Assembly: GCF_017309385.1 (NCBI RefSeq)
Contig: NZ_JAFJMJ010000001.1
Location: 4,588,001 to 4,652,000 of the forward strand
Reading direction: 5' to 3'
Length of the DNA stretch: 64,000 nucleotides
From: Amycolatopsis sp. 195334CR
GTDB taxonomy: Bacteria; Actinomycetota; Actinomycetes; Mycobacteriales; Pseudonocardiaceae
The notes beneath the pieces are model-generated. The model ran no database searches, was not told where the DNA came from, and saw only the letters and a list, made by a program, of their open reading frames with translations. This document shows, piece after piece, positions 39,870-48,096 of this stretch (positions are counted from its first letter, which is position 1; each line of letters starts with the position of its first letter). Both the position numbers and the translations under genes were made by a program.

Positions 39870-40607
39870 TCATTGCACGGTCACCTGATCACGCAAGCGC
39901 GTGAACCGGGTTTCGCCGATTCCTTCCACTTCACGGAGTTGCTCGACCGCGGTGAAACGGCCGTGTTGATTGCGCCAGTCGAGAATGCGTTGCGCGGTCA
40001 CTTCTCCGACACCGGGTAAATCGTCGAGCTGAGCCAGGCTCGCGGTGTTGAGGTCGACCTTGACCTCGGGTCCGGCGCCGGGGGAAGTCGGCGCCGGACC
40101 TTGGGCCTGTGGTGGTGCTCCCACATCGAGTTGCTCCCCGTCGCTGAGACGGCGAGCCAGGTTCACGGTGGCAAGATCGGTGCCGGGTAAGGCGCCACCG
40201 GCCGCACGCACCGCGTCGGCGACCCGCGCTCCGGCGGGAAGCGTGACCAGGCCCGGCCGGATGACCTTGCCGATCACGCTCACCACCAACTCGGCGGACG
40301 CGCTCGGTGGTGGTGCGCTGGAAACCGGTGCCGCACGGGCGATCGGCAATGGCGGGGCGCGCTCCGGCTCCGGCCCGCCGCCGAACAGCAGCAGGGCCGT
40401 GAGCACGATCGAGAGCACACCGGCGATGGCGAACACGATCGCGGTGCGGCGTTTTACCGGACTGCCACGGGCTTTGGGGAGCCAACGCGTGACCAGCCTG
40501 CGCGTGCGGTCGCGTTCGACCCGGGCCGCCAGTTCGGCGAGATCCGGTTTCGGTTCCTCGGAGGATGGTGCTCCGGGATGGGCGAGTGATTGAAGACGTT
40601 CGAACAC
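39870..40607 (-). CDS. comEA: competence protein ComEA
   Basis: 245 residues. A basic cytoplasmic N-terminus, one membrane helix (AIVFAIAGVLSIVLTALLLFG, near 56-76), a linker, an SLBB domain (VVSVIGKVIRPGLVTLPAGARVADAVRAAGG) and a C-terminal helix-hairpin-helix DNA-binding domain (VDLNTASLAQLDDLPGVGEVTAQRILDWR). ComEA binds incoming double-stranded DNA outside the membrane and passes it to ComEC. It is intact here and translationally coupled to the split comEC. Two DnaA-box-like sequences lie upstream. Confidence 0.93.
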   Translation of the reverse strand: MFERLQSLAHPGAPSSEEPKPDLAELAARVERDRTRRLVTRWLPKARGSPVKRRTAIVFAIAGVLSIVLTALLLFGGGPEPERAPPLPIARAAPVSSAPPPSASAELVVSVIGKVIRPGLVTLPAGARVADAVRAAGGALPGTDLATVNLARRLSDGEQLDVGAPPQAQGPAPTSPGAGPEVKVDLNTASLAQLDDLPGVGEVTAQRILDWRNQHGRFTAVEQLREVEGIGETRFTRLRDQVTVQ

Positions 40608-40660
40608 GCCTTCGACGCTATGGGGATGGGGCGGGGGAGGCCAGGGGGCGGGGCGGGGGC

Positions 40661-40687
40661 TGTGGATAAGTGGGTGGTTGTGGACAA
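40661..40687. promoter_or_regulatory. pair of DnaA-box-like sequences upstream of comEA
   Basis: TGTGGATAA (40661-40669) is a perfect reverse complement of the E. coli DnaA box TTATCCACA, and TGTGGACAA (40679-40687) of the actinobacterial form TTGTCCACA. Same orientation, 18 bp apart, 54-80 bp before the comEA start. Such sequences are common in this GC class, so binding is not assured. Confidence 0.45.
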
Positions 40688-40785
40688 CTCAGCGGGCGGC
40701 GTGGACGAATTCGGCGTTCGGGTGTTTGATGGCCGAAGAGCCGTTGTTTCCCAGCGCCGAGTCCGTTGTTCTACCGCGAAAGACA

Positions 40786-40825
40786 AATGTGGCTCCCGGA
40801 CGGGCCAGCGTCCGGAAGCCACATT
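40786..40825 (-). terminator. terminator of thrC
   Basis: 17-bp arms (40786-40802 and 40809-40825) with one mismatch and a 6-base loop, followed on the leftward strand by TTTGTCTTT. It lies 19 bp past the thrC stop. Confidence 0.9.
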
Positions 40826-40843
40826 CGTGTTCAGGAAAGGAGA

Positions 40844-42103
40844 TTATTTGGCGAGAGCTTCGCGAACCGCGTCGGCGGAGGCGGGCACGGTGGCGCGCGG
40901 GCCGATCTTGCCCTCGACGGCATCGAGCGTCTTGAGGCCGTCACCGGTGATCAGGAGAACGGTTTCCTCGTCCGGGTTCAGCTTCCCGGCCTCGACGAGC
41001 TTCTTCGCGGTCGCCACGGTCACGCCGCCGGCGGTTTCGGTGAAGATGCCTTCGGTGCGCGCCAGGAGGCGGATGCCCTCGACCACCTCTTCGTCGCTGA
41101 CGTCCTCGATCGAGCCGCCGGTGCGGTTGACCACGTCCAGCACGTAGGGGCCGTCCGCCGGGTTGCCGATGGCCAGCGAGCGGGCGATGGTGTCCGGCTT
41201 GACCGGCTGCACCACGTCGTGCCCGGCGCGGAAGGCGGCCGAGACCGGCGAGCAGCCGGTGGCCTGGGCGCCGAAGATCTTGTACGGCGACTGCTCGACG
41301 AGACCGAGTTCACCCAGCTCGCGGAAACCCTTGTCCACCTTGGTCAACTGAGAACCGGAGGCGATCGGCACGACAATCTGCTGCGGGCGGCGCCAGCCCA
41401 GCTGCTCGGCCACCTCGAAGGCCAGCGTCTTCGAGCCCTCGGAGTAGTACGGCCGCACGTTGACGTTGACGAACGCCCAGTTCTCGTTCTCCGCGGCGAG
41501 CTGGGTGGCCAGGCGGTTGACGTCGTCGTAGTTGCCGTCGACGGCGATGAGCGCGCCGTCGTAGACCGCGGTGGTGAGGATCTTGGCCCGCTCCAGGGTC
41601 TTCGGGATCAGCACCACGGATTCCCAGCCCGCGCGGGCCGCGGCCGCGGCCACGGCGTTGGCCAGGTTGCCGGTGGAGGGGCAGGCCAGCACCTCGAAGC
41701 CGAACTCGCGGGCGGCGGCCAGTGCCACCGCGACCACGCGGTCCTTGAACGAGTGGGTGGGGTTGCCGGTGTCGTCCTTGACCCAGACTCGCTTGAGCCC
41801 CAAGGCTTTCGCGAGCCGGTCGGCACGCACCAGCCGGGTACAGCCGGGCTCGGTGTTCGGGATCTCCTCGACGTTCGACGGCACCGGAAGGAGGCTCTTG
41901 TAGCGCCAGATGTTGCGCGGGCCCTTCTCGATGTCCTCGCGGCGCACGCGGCCGAAGTCGTAGGCGACCTCGAGCGGGGAGAAGTCCTCGGCGGAGACGA
42001 ACTCGGGCGCCAGCGGCTGGCGGTGGCCCTCTTCCTTCGACACCAGCTCGACGGCCGGGCCGAGGTCCAGGGTGCGCTTGGTCGTGCGGAGGGTGGCAGT
42101 CAT
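40844..42103 (-). CDS. thrC: threonine synthase
   Basis: 419-residue PLP enzyme converting O-phosphohomoserine to threonine. NPTHSFKDR holds the PLP-binding lysine, and PSTGNLANAVAAAAAR and VPIASGSQLTKVDKGF are the phosphate-binding and domain features of the family. ATG 42103 is chosen as the residue after a good purine stretch (GGAAGGACC); an upstream ATG at 42130 lies inside the riboswitch. A SAM-I riboswitch immediately precedes it, so threonine synthesis should respond to the methionine/SAM pool that shares its homoserine-derived precursor. Confidence 0.95.
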   Translation of the reverse strand: MTATLRTTKRTLDLGPAVELVSKEEGHRQPLAPEFVSAEDFSPLEVAYDFGRVRREDIEKGPRNIWRYKSLLPVPSNVEEIPNTEPGCTRLVRADRLAKALGLKRVWVKDDTGNPTHSFKDRVVAVALAAAREFGFEVLACPSTGNLANAVAAAAARAGWESVVLIPKTLERAKILTTAVYDGALIAVDGNYDDVNRLATQLAAENENWAFVNVNVRPYYSEGSKTLAFEVAEQLGWRRPQQIVVPIASGSQLTKVDKGFRELGELGLVEQSPYKIFGAQATGCSPVSAAFRAGHDVVQPVKPDTIARSLAIGNPADGPYVLDVVNRTGGSIEDVSDEEVVEGIRLLARTEGIFTETAGGVTVATAKKLVEAGKLNPDEETVLLITGDGLKTLDAVEGKIGPRATVPASADAVREALAK

Positions 42104-42116
42104 CGCGAGGTCCTTC

Positions 42117-42246
42117 CTCATCTGCCCCACGGGTGTGGGCCGGAATTGGCACCGTGATCGTCAGCTACCTCGCGGAATCGAGATGACAGGCTGACGCCGG
42201 TTGCCGGGGCTTCTTCGGGCCGTATCCCTCTGCCCCTCTGGATGAG
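42117..42246 (-). promoter_or_regulatory. SAM-I (S-box) riboswitch upstream of thrC
   Basis: Leftward RNA of 130 nt. It has CTCATC opening P1, then CCAGAGGGGCAGAGGGA, GGCCCGAAGAAGCC and CCGGCAACC, all matching the S-box core, then CGGTGCCAATTCC and a closing GATGAG that pairs with the 5' CTCATC. GGAAGGA, the thrC ribosome-binding site, directly follows P1, which suggests control of translation initiation. Known role: SAM binding turns the downstream gene off. Confidence 0.9.
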
Positions 42247-42371
42247 CGGTATTCGGTTGTCGGGCCGCGCTGGGCGCGGCGCCTCGCCAACACCGTACGG
42301 CATCACGCCGTGCCCACGCGAGGACCTCACCGTGCCGGGCTAGCCGTAGCCGGGCGTGGCAGGATCGTGCC

Positions 42372-43340
42372 GTGACCGACGCAGCCGCGCTCCACCTCGT
42401 GCTCGGCGAGGAAGAACTGCTCATCGAGCGGGCGATTCGAGCCGCTCTCGAGGCCGCCCGTAGGGCCGATCCGGCGGCGGACCTCACCCGGATGAAGGTG
42501 TCCGAACTCACAGCCCCGGTGCTGGCCGAGCTGGTCAGTCCGTCACTGTTCAGCGAGGGCCGGGTGATCGCGATCGATGGGGCGCAGGACGCCTCGCAGG
42601 AGATCGGCGACGCGATCCTGGCCTACGTCAAGGACCCCGCCGATGGGGTGGTGCTCGTGATCGTGCACACCGGCGGCGGCCGGACGAAGGCGGGCAAGGC
42701 GCTGCCTGCTGCCCTGCGCAAGGCCGGGGCGGAGGTGGTCGAATGCCCGAAGATCACCAAGCCCGCCGAGCGGGAAGCCTTTGTGCGCAACGAGGTCCGG
42801 CAGGCGGGCGGCAAGATCGACGCCGCCGGGGTGATGGCGCTGATCGACTCGGTGGGGTCGGATCTGCGGGAGCTCTCGTCGGCCGCGACGCAGCTGGTGG
42901 CCGACTCCGGTGGGAAGGTCGACGAGCACGCCGTTCGGCAGTACCACCGGGGCCGGGCGGACGTGACCGGGTTCGCGGTGGCGGAGAAGGCGGTGTCCGG
43001 GGATCGGGCGGCGGCGCTGGAGTCGGTGCGCTGGGCGATGCAGATCGGTGTGCCGCACGTGCTGGTCGCCGACGCGCTGGCGGACGCGGTACGGACGATC
43101 GCAAGGGTGGCCGGGGCCGGGCGCGGGAACCCGAACGCGATGGCGGGGGAGCTGGGGATGCCGCCGTGGAAGATCCGGAAGGCGCAGGGGCAGGTGCGCG
43201 GGTGGGGGCCGGACGGGCTGGCGGACGCGATGCGCGTCGTGGCGAAGCTCAACGCGGACGTGAAGGGGGCGGCGGCGGATCCGGACTACGCCCTGGAGCG
43301 GGCGGTGCTGGCGATCGCGGCGGCTAAGGAACGGCGCTGA
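42372..43340 (+). CDS. holA: DNA polymerase III subunit delta
   Basis: 322-residue clamp-loader subunit. LHLVLGEEELLIERAI at the start, SLFSEGRVIAIDGAQ, the RGRADVTGFAVAEKAVSGDRAAALESVRWA segment and the LGMPPWKIRKAQGQVRGWG C-terminal helices are typical of actinobacterial HolA. It opens the beta clamp together with gamma/tau and delta'. GTG start. Divergent from thrC, sharing the region upstream of the riboswitch. Normally close to comEA-comEC and rpsT, as here. Confidence 0.93.
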   Translation: MTDAAALHLVLGEEELLIERAIRAALEAARRADPAADLTRMKVSELTAPVLAELVSPSLFSEGRVIAIDGAQDASQEIGDAILAYVKDPADGVVLVIVHTGGGRTKAGKALPAALRKAGAEVVECPKITKPAEREAFVRNEVRQAGGKIDAAGVMALIDSVGSDLRELSSAATQLVADSGGKVDEHAVRQYHRGRADVTGFAVAEKAVSGDRAAALESVRWAMQIGVPHVLVADALADAVRTIARVAGAGRGNPNAMAGELGMPPWKIRKAQGQVRGWGPDGLADAMRVVAKLNADVKGAAADPDYALERAVLAIAAAKERR

Positions 43341-43400
43341 GGTCAGCAGCTTCGGGGGACTGGTTCGGGAACTGGCGTGTTGGCACGGAGCTGAGGCGCT

Positions 43401-43675
43401 GACACGCGGGGCGCTGGCGTGGGGCTGAGGCGCCGACGCGAACTGGCGCGCCGACGCGAACTGGGTGCCGACGCGAACTGGCGCGCCGACATGATCTGGG
43501 CGCCGACATGGAGCTGAGGTGCCCGCGCGAATCTGGGGCACCGGCACGGATGTGCGGCACTAGCACGGAGCTGGGGCACCGGCACGGATGTGCGGCACCA
43601 GCACGGAGCTGGGGCACCGGCATGGTGGTGTGGCACCAGCACGGAGCTGGGGCACCGTGACGGATGTGGGGTCGG
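43401..43675. repeat. degenerate 19/38-bp tandem repeat tract
   Basis: The 447-bp gap 43341-43787 has no convincing gene. It holds tandem units: in the left part GGCGCCGACGCGAACTG-like elements, in the right part GCACGGAGCTGGGGCACC starting at 43563, 43601 and 43639, exactly 38 bp apart, with GCACGGATGTGCGGCACC halfway. Both strands are open in places only because the repeat lacks stops. Likely a mini-satellite produced by slippage. Confidence 0.8.
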
Positions 43676-43787
43676 CACGAGCCGCCAGCTGGGTACTGGC
43701 GGGTTTGGCGCGGGCCGGGTGGCTTCAGTCGCTGGCGCTGGATCGGGGCTTCGAGCGTCGCTGGGTGTTGGGCTGGGGTGGCAAAGC

Positions 43788-45203
43788 TCAGGTGGTGGTG
43801 AAGCGGGCCAGGGCGCGGATCTTGTTCGTGGCGTCCAGGGCGGCGACCTTGTAGGCCTCCGACAGGGTCGGGTAGTTGAAGACGGCGTCCACCAGGTAGT
43901 CGACGGTGCCGCCGCAGCCCATTACGGCTTGGCCGATGTGGACCAGGTCGGTGGCGCCGGTGCCGAAGACGTGGACGCCGAGCAGCTTCCTGTCCTCTGT
44001 GGACACCAACAGCTTCAGCATCCCGTACGAGTCGCCGGCTATTTGGCCTCGGGCTAGTTCGCGGTACCGGGCGGTGCCGGTTTCGTAGGGGATCGACGAC
44101 GAAGTCAGCTCAGCCTCCGTCGCGCCGCAGTAGGAGATTTCCGGGATGGTGTAGATGCCGATCGGCTGGAGGGCGGCCAGTTCGTTCGCCGGCTCACCAA
44201 ATGCGTGGTAGGCGGCCAGCCTGCCCTGGTCCATCGAGGTCGCGGCCAGCGCGGGGAAACCGATCACGTCACCGACGGCGTAGATGTGCGGCACCTCGGT
44301 GCGGTAGTGGCCGTCCACGCTGAGCCGTCCGCGCTTGTCGGCCGTCAAGCCCGCGTGCTCCAGGCCGAGCGCGTCGGTCATGCCCTGGCGCCCCGCCGAG
44401 TACATCACCGCTTCGGCCGGGATGCGCTTTCCGCTGGCCAGCGACGTCACCGTGGCGTGCTCGCCGACCGCCACGTCGACCACCTTCTCGCCGAACCGGA
44501 AGGTCACCGCCAGGTCCCGCAGGTGGAACTTCAGCGACTCGACGATCTCCGGGTCGCAGAACTCCAGCATCCGCTCGCGCTGCTCGACCACGGTCACCCG
44601 GCAGCCGAGCGCGGCGAACATCGACGCGTACTCGATGCCGATCACCCCGGCCCCCACCACGACCAGCGAGGACGGGATGCGGTCGAGGCTCAGGATCTCG
44701 TCCGAATCGAGCACCCGCGCCTCGTCGAAGTCGACCTCCGGGGGTCGCGCCGGCCGCGTGCCGGTGCCGATCACGACGAACTCGCCGGTCAGCGCCGTCC
44801 GCTCACCGCGCGGACCGCCTTCGACCGCGACCGTGTGCGGATCGGTGAACCGGCCGAGGCCGCTGACCAGGTGCACCCCGTTGCGCAGCAGCTGCGCGCG
44901 CACCACCTCGACCTCACGCCCGATCACGTGCTGCGTGCGCGCCATCAGATCCGAGATGGTGATGTCCTGCTTGACCCGGTAACTCGCCCCGTACAGCTCG
45001 CGCTGGCTCATCCCGGTCAGGTAGTGCACGGCCTCGCGCAGCGTCTTCGACGGAATGGTGCCGGTGTTGACGCACACCCCGCCGACCATGTCGTGGCGGT
45101 CGACCACCGCCACGCGCTTGCCGAGCTTGGCCGCGGCGATCGCGGCCTTCTGCCCGCCGGGGCCGGAGCCGATCACGATCAGGTCGTAGTCATAGGCGCT
45201 CAC
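43788..45203 (-). CDS. sthA: Si-specific NAD(P)+ transhydrogenase
   Basis: 471-residue flavoprotein disulphide reductase-like enzyme that equilibrates NADH and NADPH in the cytosol. FAD-binding [17 protein letters not shown] at the start, NAD-binding [19 protein letters not shown] in the middle. The active-site motif reads [17 protein letters not shown]: only one cysteine remains of the CxxxxC pair, as in known SthA enzymes, which lack the redox disulphide. It ends beside the repeat tract. Confidence 0.92.
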   Translation of the reverse strand: MSAYDYDLIVIGSGPGGQKAAIAAAKLGKRVAVVDRHDMVGGVCVNTGTIPSKTLREAVHYLTGMSQRELYGASYRVKQDITISDLMARTQHVIGREVEVVRAQLLRNGVHLVSGLGRFTDPHTVAVEGGPRGERTALTGEFVVIGTGTRPARPPEVDFDEARVLDSDEILSLDRIPSSLVVVGAGVIGIEYASMFAALGCRVTVVEQRERMLEFCDPEIVESLKFHLRDLAVTFRFGEKVVDVAVGEHATVTSLASGKRIPAEAVMYSAGRQGMTDALGLEHAGLTADKRGRLSVDGHYRTEVPHIYAVGDVIGFPALAATSMDQGRLAAYHAFGEPANELAALQPIGIYTIPEISYCGATEAELTSSSIPYETGTARYRELARGQIAGDSYGMLKLLVSTEDRKLLGVHVFGTGATDLVHIGQAVMGCGGTVDYLVDAVFNYPTLSEAYKVAALDATNKIRALARFTTT

Positions 45204-45240
45204 GCGCCATAGCCTGCCCTATCGAGACGCCGAACACACG

Positions 45241-45268
45241 AAAAAGCCCCCGGTTGATCACCGGGGGC
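45241..45268 (-). terminator. terminator of rpsT
   Basis: GCCCCCGGT (45246-45254) pairs with ACCGGGGGC (45260-45268) around 5 bases and is followed on the leftward strand by TTTTT. It lies 16 bp downstream of the rpsT stop. Confidence 0.92.
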
Positions 45269-45283
45269 CCTTCGGGAAGCGGC

Positions 45284-45544
45284 TCAGAGCGCGTTGACGC
45301 GCTTGGCCATCGCCGACTTCTTGTTCGCGGCCTGGTTGGCGTGCAGCACGCCCTTGGTGGCGGCCTTGTCCAGCTTGCGGGCGGCCTCCTGCTGGGCCTC
45401 GGTGGCCTTGGCCTTGTCGCCGGAGTCGGCGGCCTCGCGGAACTTGCGGATCGCGGTCTTCACCGAGGACCGGATCGCCTGGTTGCGCTGACGCGCCTTC
45501 TCGTTGGTCTTGATGCGCTTCATCTGCGACTTGATGTTGGCCAT
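45284..45544 (-). CDS. rpsT: 30S ribosomal protein bS20
   Basis: 86-residue basic protein with [20 protein letters not shown] at the start and [20 protein letters not shown] at the end, the classic bS20 sequence. It binds the 5' and 3' minor domains of 16S rRNA. Single gene with its own terminator. Confidence 0.97.
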   Translation of the reverse strand: MANIKSQMKRIKTNEKARQRNQAIRSSVKTAIRKFREAADSGDKAKATEAQQEAARKLDKAATKGVLHANQAANKKSAMAKRVNAL

Positions 45545-45702
45545 ACCGGCGCTCCCTCTGGTTTCCTCGGGTGGTCGCCGCCGCGTCTGTCAAGTGGCCC
45601 CGCGACTGCGGGTTTCCTCCATGGCGGAATGCCACGCGGCAACGAGTGAAAAGCCTAACATCCTGCTCAGCGGCCTCGCGGGCGGGCGTAGGTTGATCTC
45701 CG

Positions 45703-46563
45703 GTGAACGTGACGGCCCTGCTCCTCGTGCTCGGTGCGGCCGTGGTGCACGCCGGGTGGAACCTCGCCGCGAAGCGGGTCGCCGGCGGCGGGGCGCGGTT
45801 CGTCTTCCTCTACTACACCGTGACCGCGGTGGTCTTCGCGCCGGTGGCGGCGATCTCCCTGCTGTTCGCCGACGAACGTCCACAGTGGACCTGGCTGCTG
45901 GCGGCGGCCGGGACCGCGGTGCTCCACGTCGCCTACGGGATCGTGCTGCAGCGCGGGTACGCGGTCGGCGACCTGTCCGTGGTCTACCCGCTGGCCAGGG
46001 GCAGCGGGCCGCTGCTGTCGGTGCTGGCCGCGGTGCTGGTCCTCGGCGAACGGCCGGGCTGGCTCGGCCTGCTGGGCGCCTTCCTGGTGGTCGCCGGTGT
46101 GCTGGTGATCGGCAGCGGAGGCGCGGGCACCGACCCGAAGCAACGCCGCGCGGGCATCTTCTACGGCCTGCTCACCGGCGCCGCGATCGCCGGGTACACG
46201 CTGTGGGACGCCCATTCGGTGACCAGCCTGGCCGTGCCGCCGCTGGTCTACTTCAGCCTCGGCGCGGTGCTGCAGAGCGCGCTGCTCGCGCCGTACGCCC
46301 TGCGTGGCGCGGCCACCGGCAGGCTGTGGCGCGAGTACCGCCGCGAGGTGCTGCTGGTCGGCGTGTTCTCCCCGGTGGCCTACCTGCTGGTGCTGTTCGC
46401 CATGCGGATGGCGCCGGTGAGCTTGGTCGCACCGGCGCGGGAGCTCAGCATCGTGCTCGGCGGCCTGGCCGGGTGGCTGGTACTGGGTGAAGCCGACCCG
46501 CTGCGCCGCGTGCTCGGTTCCTGTGTCGTGCTGGCCGGGATCACCGCCATTGCGGTGGCGTGA
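45703..46563 (+). CDS. EamA-family (DMT superfamily) transporter
   Basis: 286 residues with about ten membrane helices in two EamA repeats. VHAGWNLAAKR at the start, then VYPLARGSGPLLSVLAAVLVLGERP and APARELSIVLGGLAGWLVLGE are the signature ends of each repeat. Such proteins export or import amino acids and other small molecules; the substrate cannot be read. GTG start. It diverges from rpsT with a 158-bp gap. Confidence 0.88.
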   Translation: MNVTALLLVLGAAVVHAGWNLAAKRVAGGGARFVFLYYTVTAVVFAPVAAISLLFADERPQWTWLLAAAGTAVLHVAYGIVLQRGYAVGDLSVVYPLARGSGPLLSVLAAVLVLGERPGWLGLLGAFLVVAGVLVIGSGGAGTDPKQRRAGIFYGLLTGAAIAGYTLWDAHSVTSLAVPPLVYFSLGAVLQSALLAPYALRGAATGRLWREYRREVLLVGVFSPVAYLLVLFAMRMAPVSLVAPARELSIVLGGLAGWLVLGEADPLRRVLGSCVVLAGITAIAVA

Positions 46564-46585
46564 ACGCGCCGGTAGGGAAGTAGGC

Positions 46586-46975
46586 ATGGAAGTTCTGAAC
46601 AGCCGAGTGCTGCTGATGCCGAAGGACCTGGAGGTCTCCACGGCCTTCTACCGGGACACCCTGGGCCTGGCGATCTACCGCGAGATCCCGGTCGGCACCA
46701 TCTTCTTCCTCGGCGGCGGCTTCCTGGAACTCGTCGGCCGCGGGGAGACCGGGCCGACCCCGGACATCGCCTTCTGGCTGCAGGTCCGCGACCTGGAAGC
46801 CGCGCTGGCCGAACTGGCGGCCAAGGGCGTCGAGCCGGTGCGCGAGGCCCGCCGCGAACCGTGGGGCCTGGACGAGGCCTGGATCGCCGATCCCGACGGC
46901 ACCCGGATCGTGCTGGTCGAGGTGCCCGCGGGCCACCCGCTGCGCACCGACGTCCGGGACCACTCGAAGAGCTGA
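46586..46975 (+). CDS. VOC-family (glyoxalase/dioxygenase fold) protein
   Basis: 129 residues forming one glyoxalase-type domain: LEVSTAFYRDTLGLAIYRE, FLGGGFLELVGRG and EPWGLDEAWIADPDGTRIVLVE. The glutamate in LVEV-type ends is the usual metal ligand. Enzyme activity cannot be assigned. ATG 46586 lies 22 bp after the transporter stop. Confidence 0.85.
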   Translation: MEVLNSRVLLMPKDLEVSTAFYRDTLGLAIYREIPVGTIFFLGGGFLELVGRGETGPTPDIAFWLQVRDLEAALAELAAKGVEPVREARREPWGLDEAWIADPDGTRIVLVEVPAGHPLRTDVRDHSKS

Positions 46976-46989
46976 GTTACCTTCGGCGC

Positions 46990-48075
46990 GTGACGAACCC
47001 CACGCGCCGACTGGTCAAGGCGCTCGCCTGGTGTCTCGCGCTGGTACTCGGCCTGCTGGCCTGGAGCACGGTCGCGCGGGTGACCTACGGCGGTGATCCG
47101 GTGGCCGACCGGCTCGGCGTGGCCACCGTCACCGGCTGCGCCGAGCACGGTCCGATCGGGCCGCACGGCTTCGGCACCAGCTACACCTGCCAGGCCGACG
47201 TCCGCTGGTCGGACGGCGAAACCGAGCACGCCGAGTTCCCGGCGGGCCAGCTCGAGCCGGGCGAGCGGGACGTGCCGGTCTACCTCGACACGTCCGAATC
47301 CGGCCGCGCCGACACCACGCTCGGCCGCAACGACACGGCGAAGTACTCGGCCGTGCGGTTACCGGCGGTGATCGGGTTCGGCTTCCTGGCCGTGGTGCTC
47401 GCGCTCGCCGCCGCGGTCTCGGTGTACCGGGTCTTCCGCCCGGAGGAGCGGGCCGAGGCCAAGGAGTGGCCGGTCACGCGGGCCGAGCGGAAGGCGATCC
47501 GGATCCCGCGGCTGCAGCTGCTCGTGGCCTGGCTGGTGGCCGCCGTGGCCTACACCGTGCTGGCCACCATCCCGCGATACGACGCGCCCCGGGGCGAGGG
47601 CAGCTTCACCTCGCCGTGGCCGCAGATCGAACAAACGCTGCTGGTGGACCCGCCCGCGACCGGCGTGGTGATCATCGGCCTCATCCTCGCCGTGCTGGTC
47701 TGGGTGATCTTCTCGTCCGTGCGCACCGACGCCGCGCGGGTGCGCCGGTACGGGGCCGAATTTCTGGCGCGTGACCAGCGGAAGAAGCCCGTTGCGGCCG
47801 AACGGCCCAAGCGCGGTGCGGCCGGACTGGTCATCGGGTTGCTCTTGCTGGCGGTCGCCGCGTGGGGCACCATCCGCGTCATCTCGACCGGGACGGCCGC
47901 GCCGTTCCCGGTCTGGCTGGCTTCGGCTCGGGACGCCGTGCTGTTCGCCTGCCTGGGCGCGCTCTGGCTGGCTACGGCCGAGACCTCGCACCAGCGGATC
48001 GCGCGCCTGCTCGCCGAGCACGCCGGACCGCGATCCGGATCGGGTGGAACCGGGGGCGGTACCGCTACGTCGTAG
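46990..48075 (+). CDS. multi-span membrane protein, DUF6346-like
   Basis: 361 residues. One helix near the start (ALAWCLALVLGLLAWSTVARV), an extracytoplasmic stretch with two cysteines (TGCAEHG, SYTCQAD), then about five more helices. Similar proteins occur next to YbaB/WXG-type genes in Amycolatopsis, matching the three genes that follow. GTG 46990. The acidic/Gly tail has no known role. Function unknown; the family name is a recollection from similar sequences. Confidence 0.55.
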   Translation: MTNPTRRLVKALAWCLALVLGLLAWSTVARVTYGGDPVADRLGVATVTGCAEHGPIGPHGFGTSYTCQADVRWSDGETEHAEFPAGQLEPGERDVPVYLDTSESGRADTTLGRNDTAKYSAVRLPAVIGFGFLAVVLALAAAVSVYRVFRPEERAEAKEWPVTRAERKAIRIPRLQLLVAWLVAAVAYTVLATIPRYDAPRGEGSFTSPWPQIEQTLLVDPPATGVVIIGLILAVLVWVIFSSVRTDAARVRRYGAEFLARDQRKKPVAAERPKRGAAGLVIGLLLLAVAAWGTIRVISTGTAAPFPVWLASARDAVLFACLGALWLATAETSHQRIARLLAEHAGPRSGSGGTGGGTATS

Positions 48076-48096
48076 CCGCTGAATGGAAGGACAGCT

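Larger units (their letters stand above)
38875..39873 (-). pseudogene. comEC: comEC, 5' fragment (codons 1-270) with phage-encoded tail
   Basis: Amino third of ComEC: a membrane helix pair (about 20-90), an OB-like extracytoplasmic domain (about 105-210) and the beginning of the Competence domain, VEDEFRDAGLSHLTAVSG, ending at Gly270 in the attR core. The reading frame then enters phage DNA and adds 62 unrelated residues to the stop at 38875. Restoration by excision is described under the 3' fragment. The start overlaps the comEA stop by 4 bp. The truncated product would lack the channel and nuclease-like domains. Confidence 0.93.

Noticed and set aside
43401..43675. CRISPR array or repeat-containing protein between holA and sthA
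   Set aside because: Units are tandem with a 38-bp period and no spacers. Both strands are open only because of the repeat, with no ribosome-binding site or hydrophobic/charged pattern suggesting a protein.
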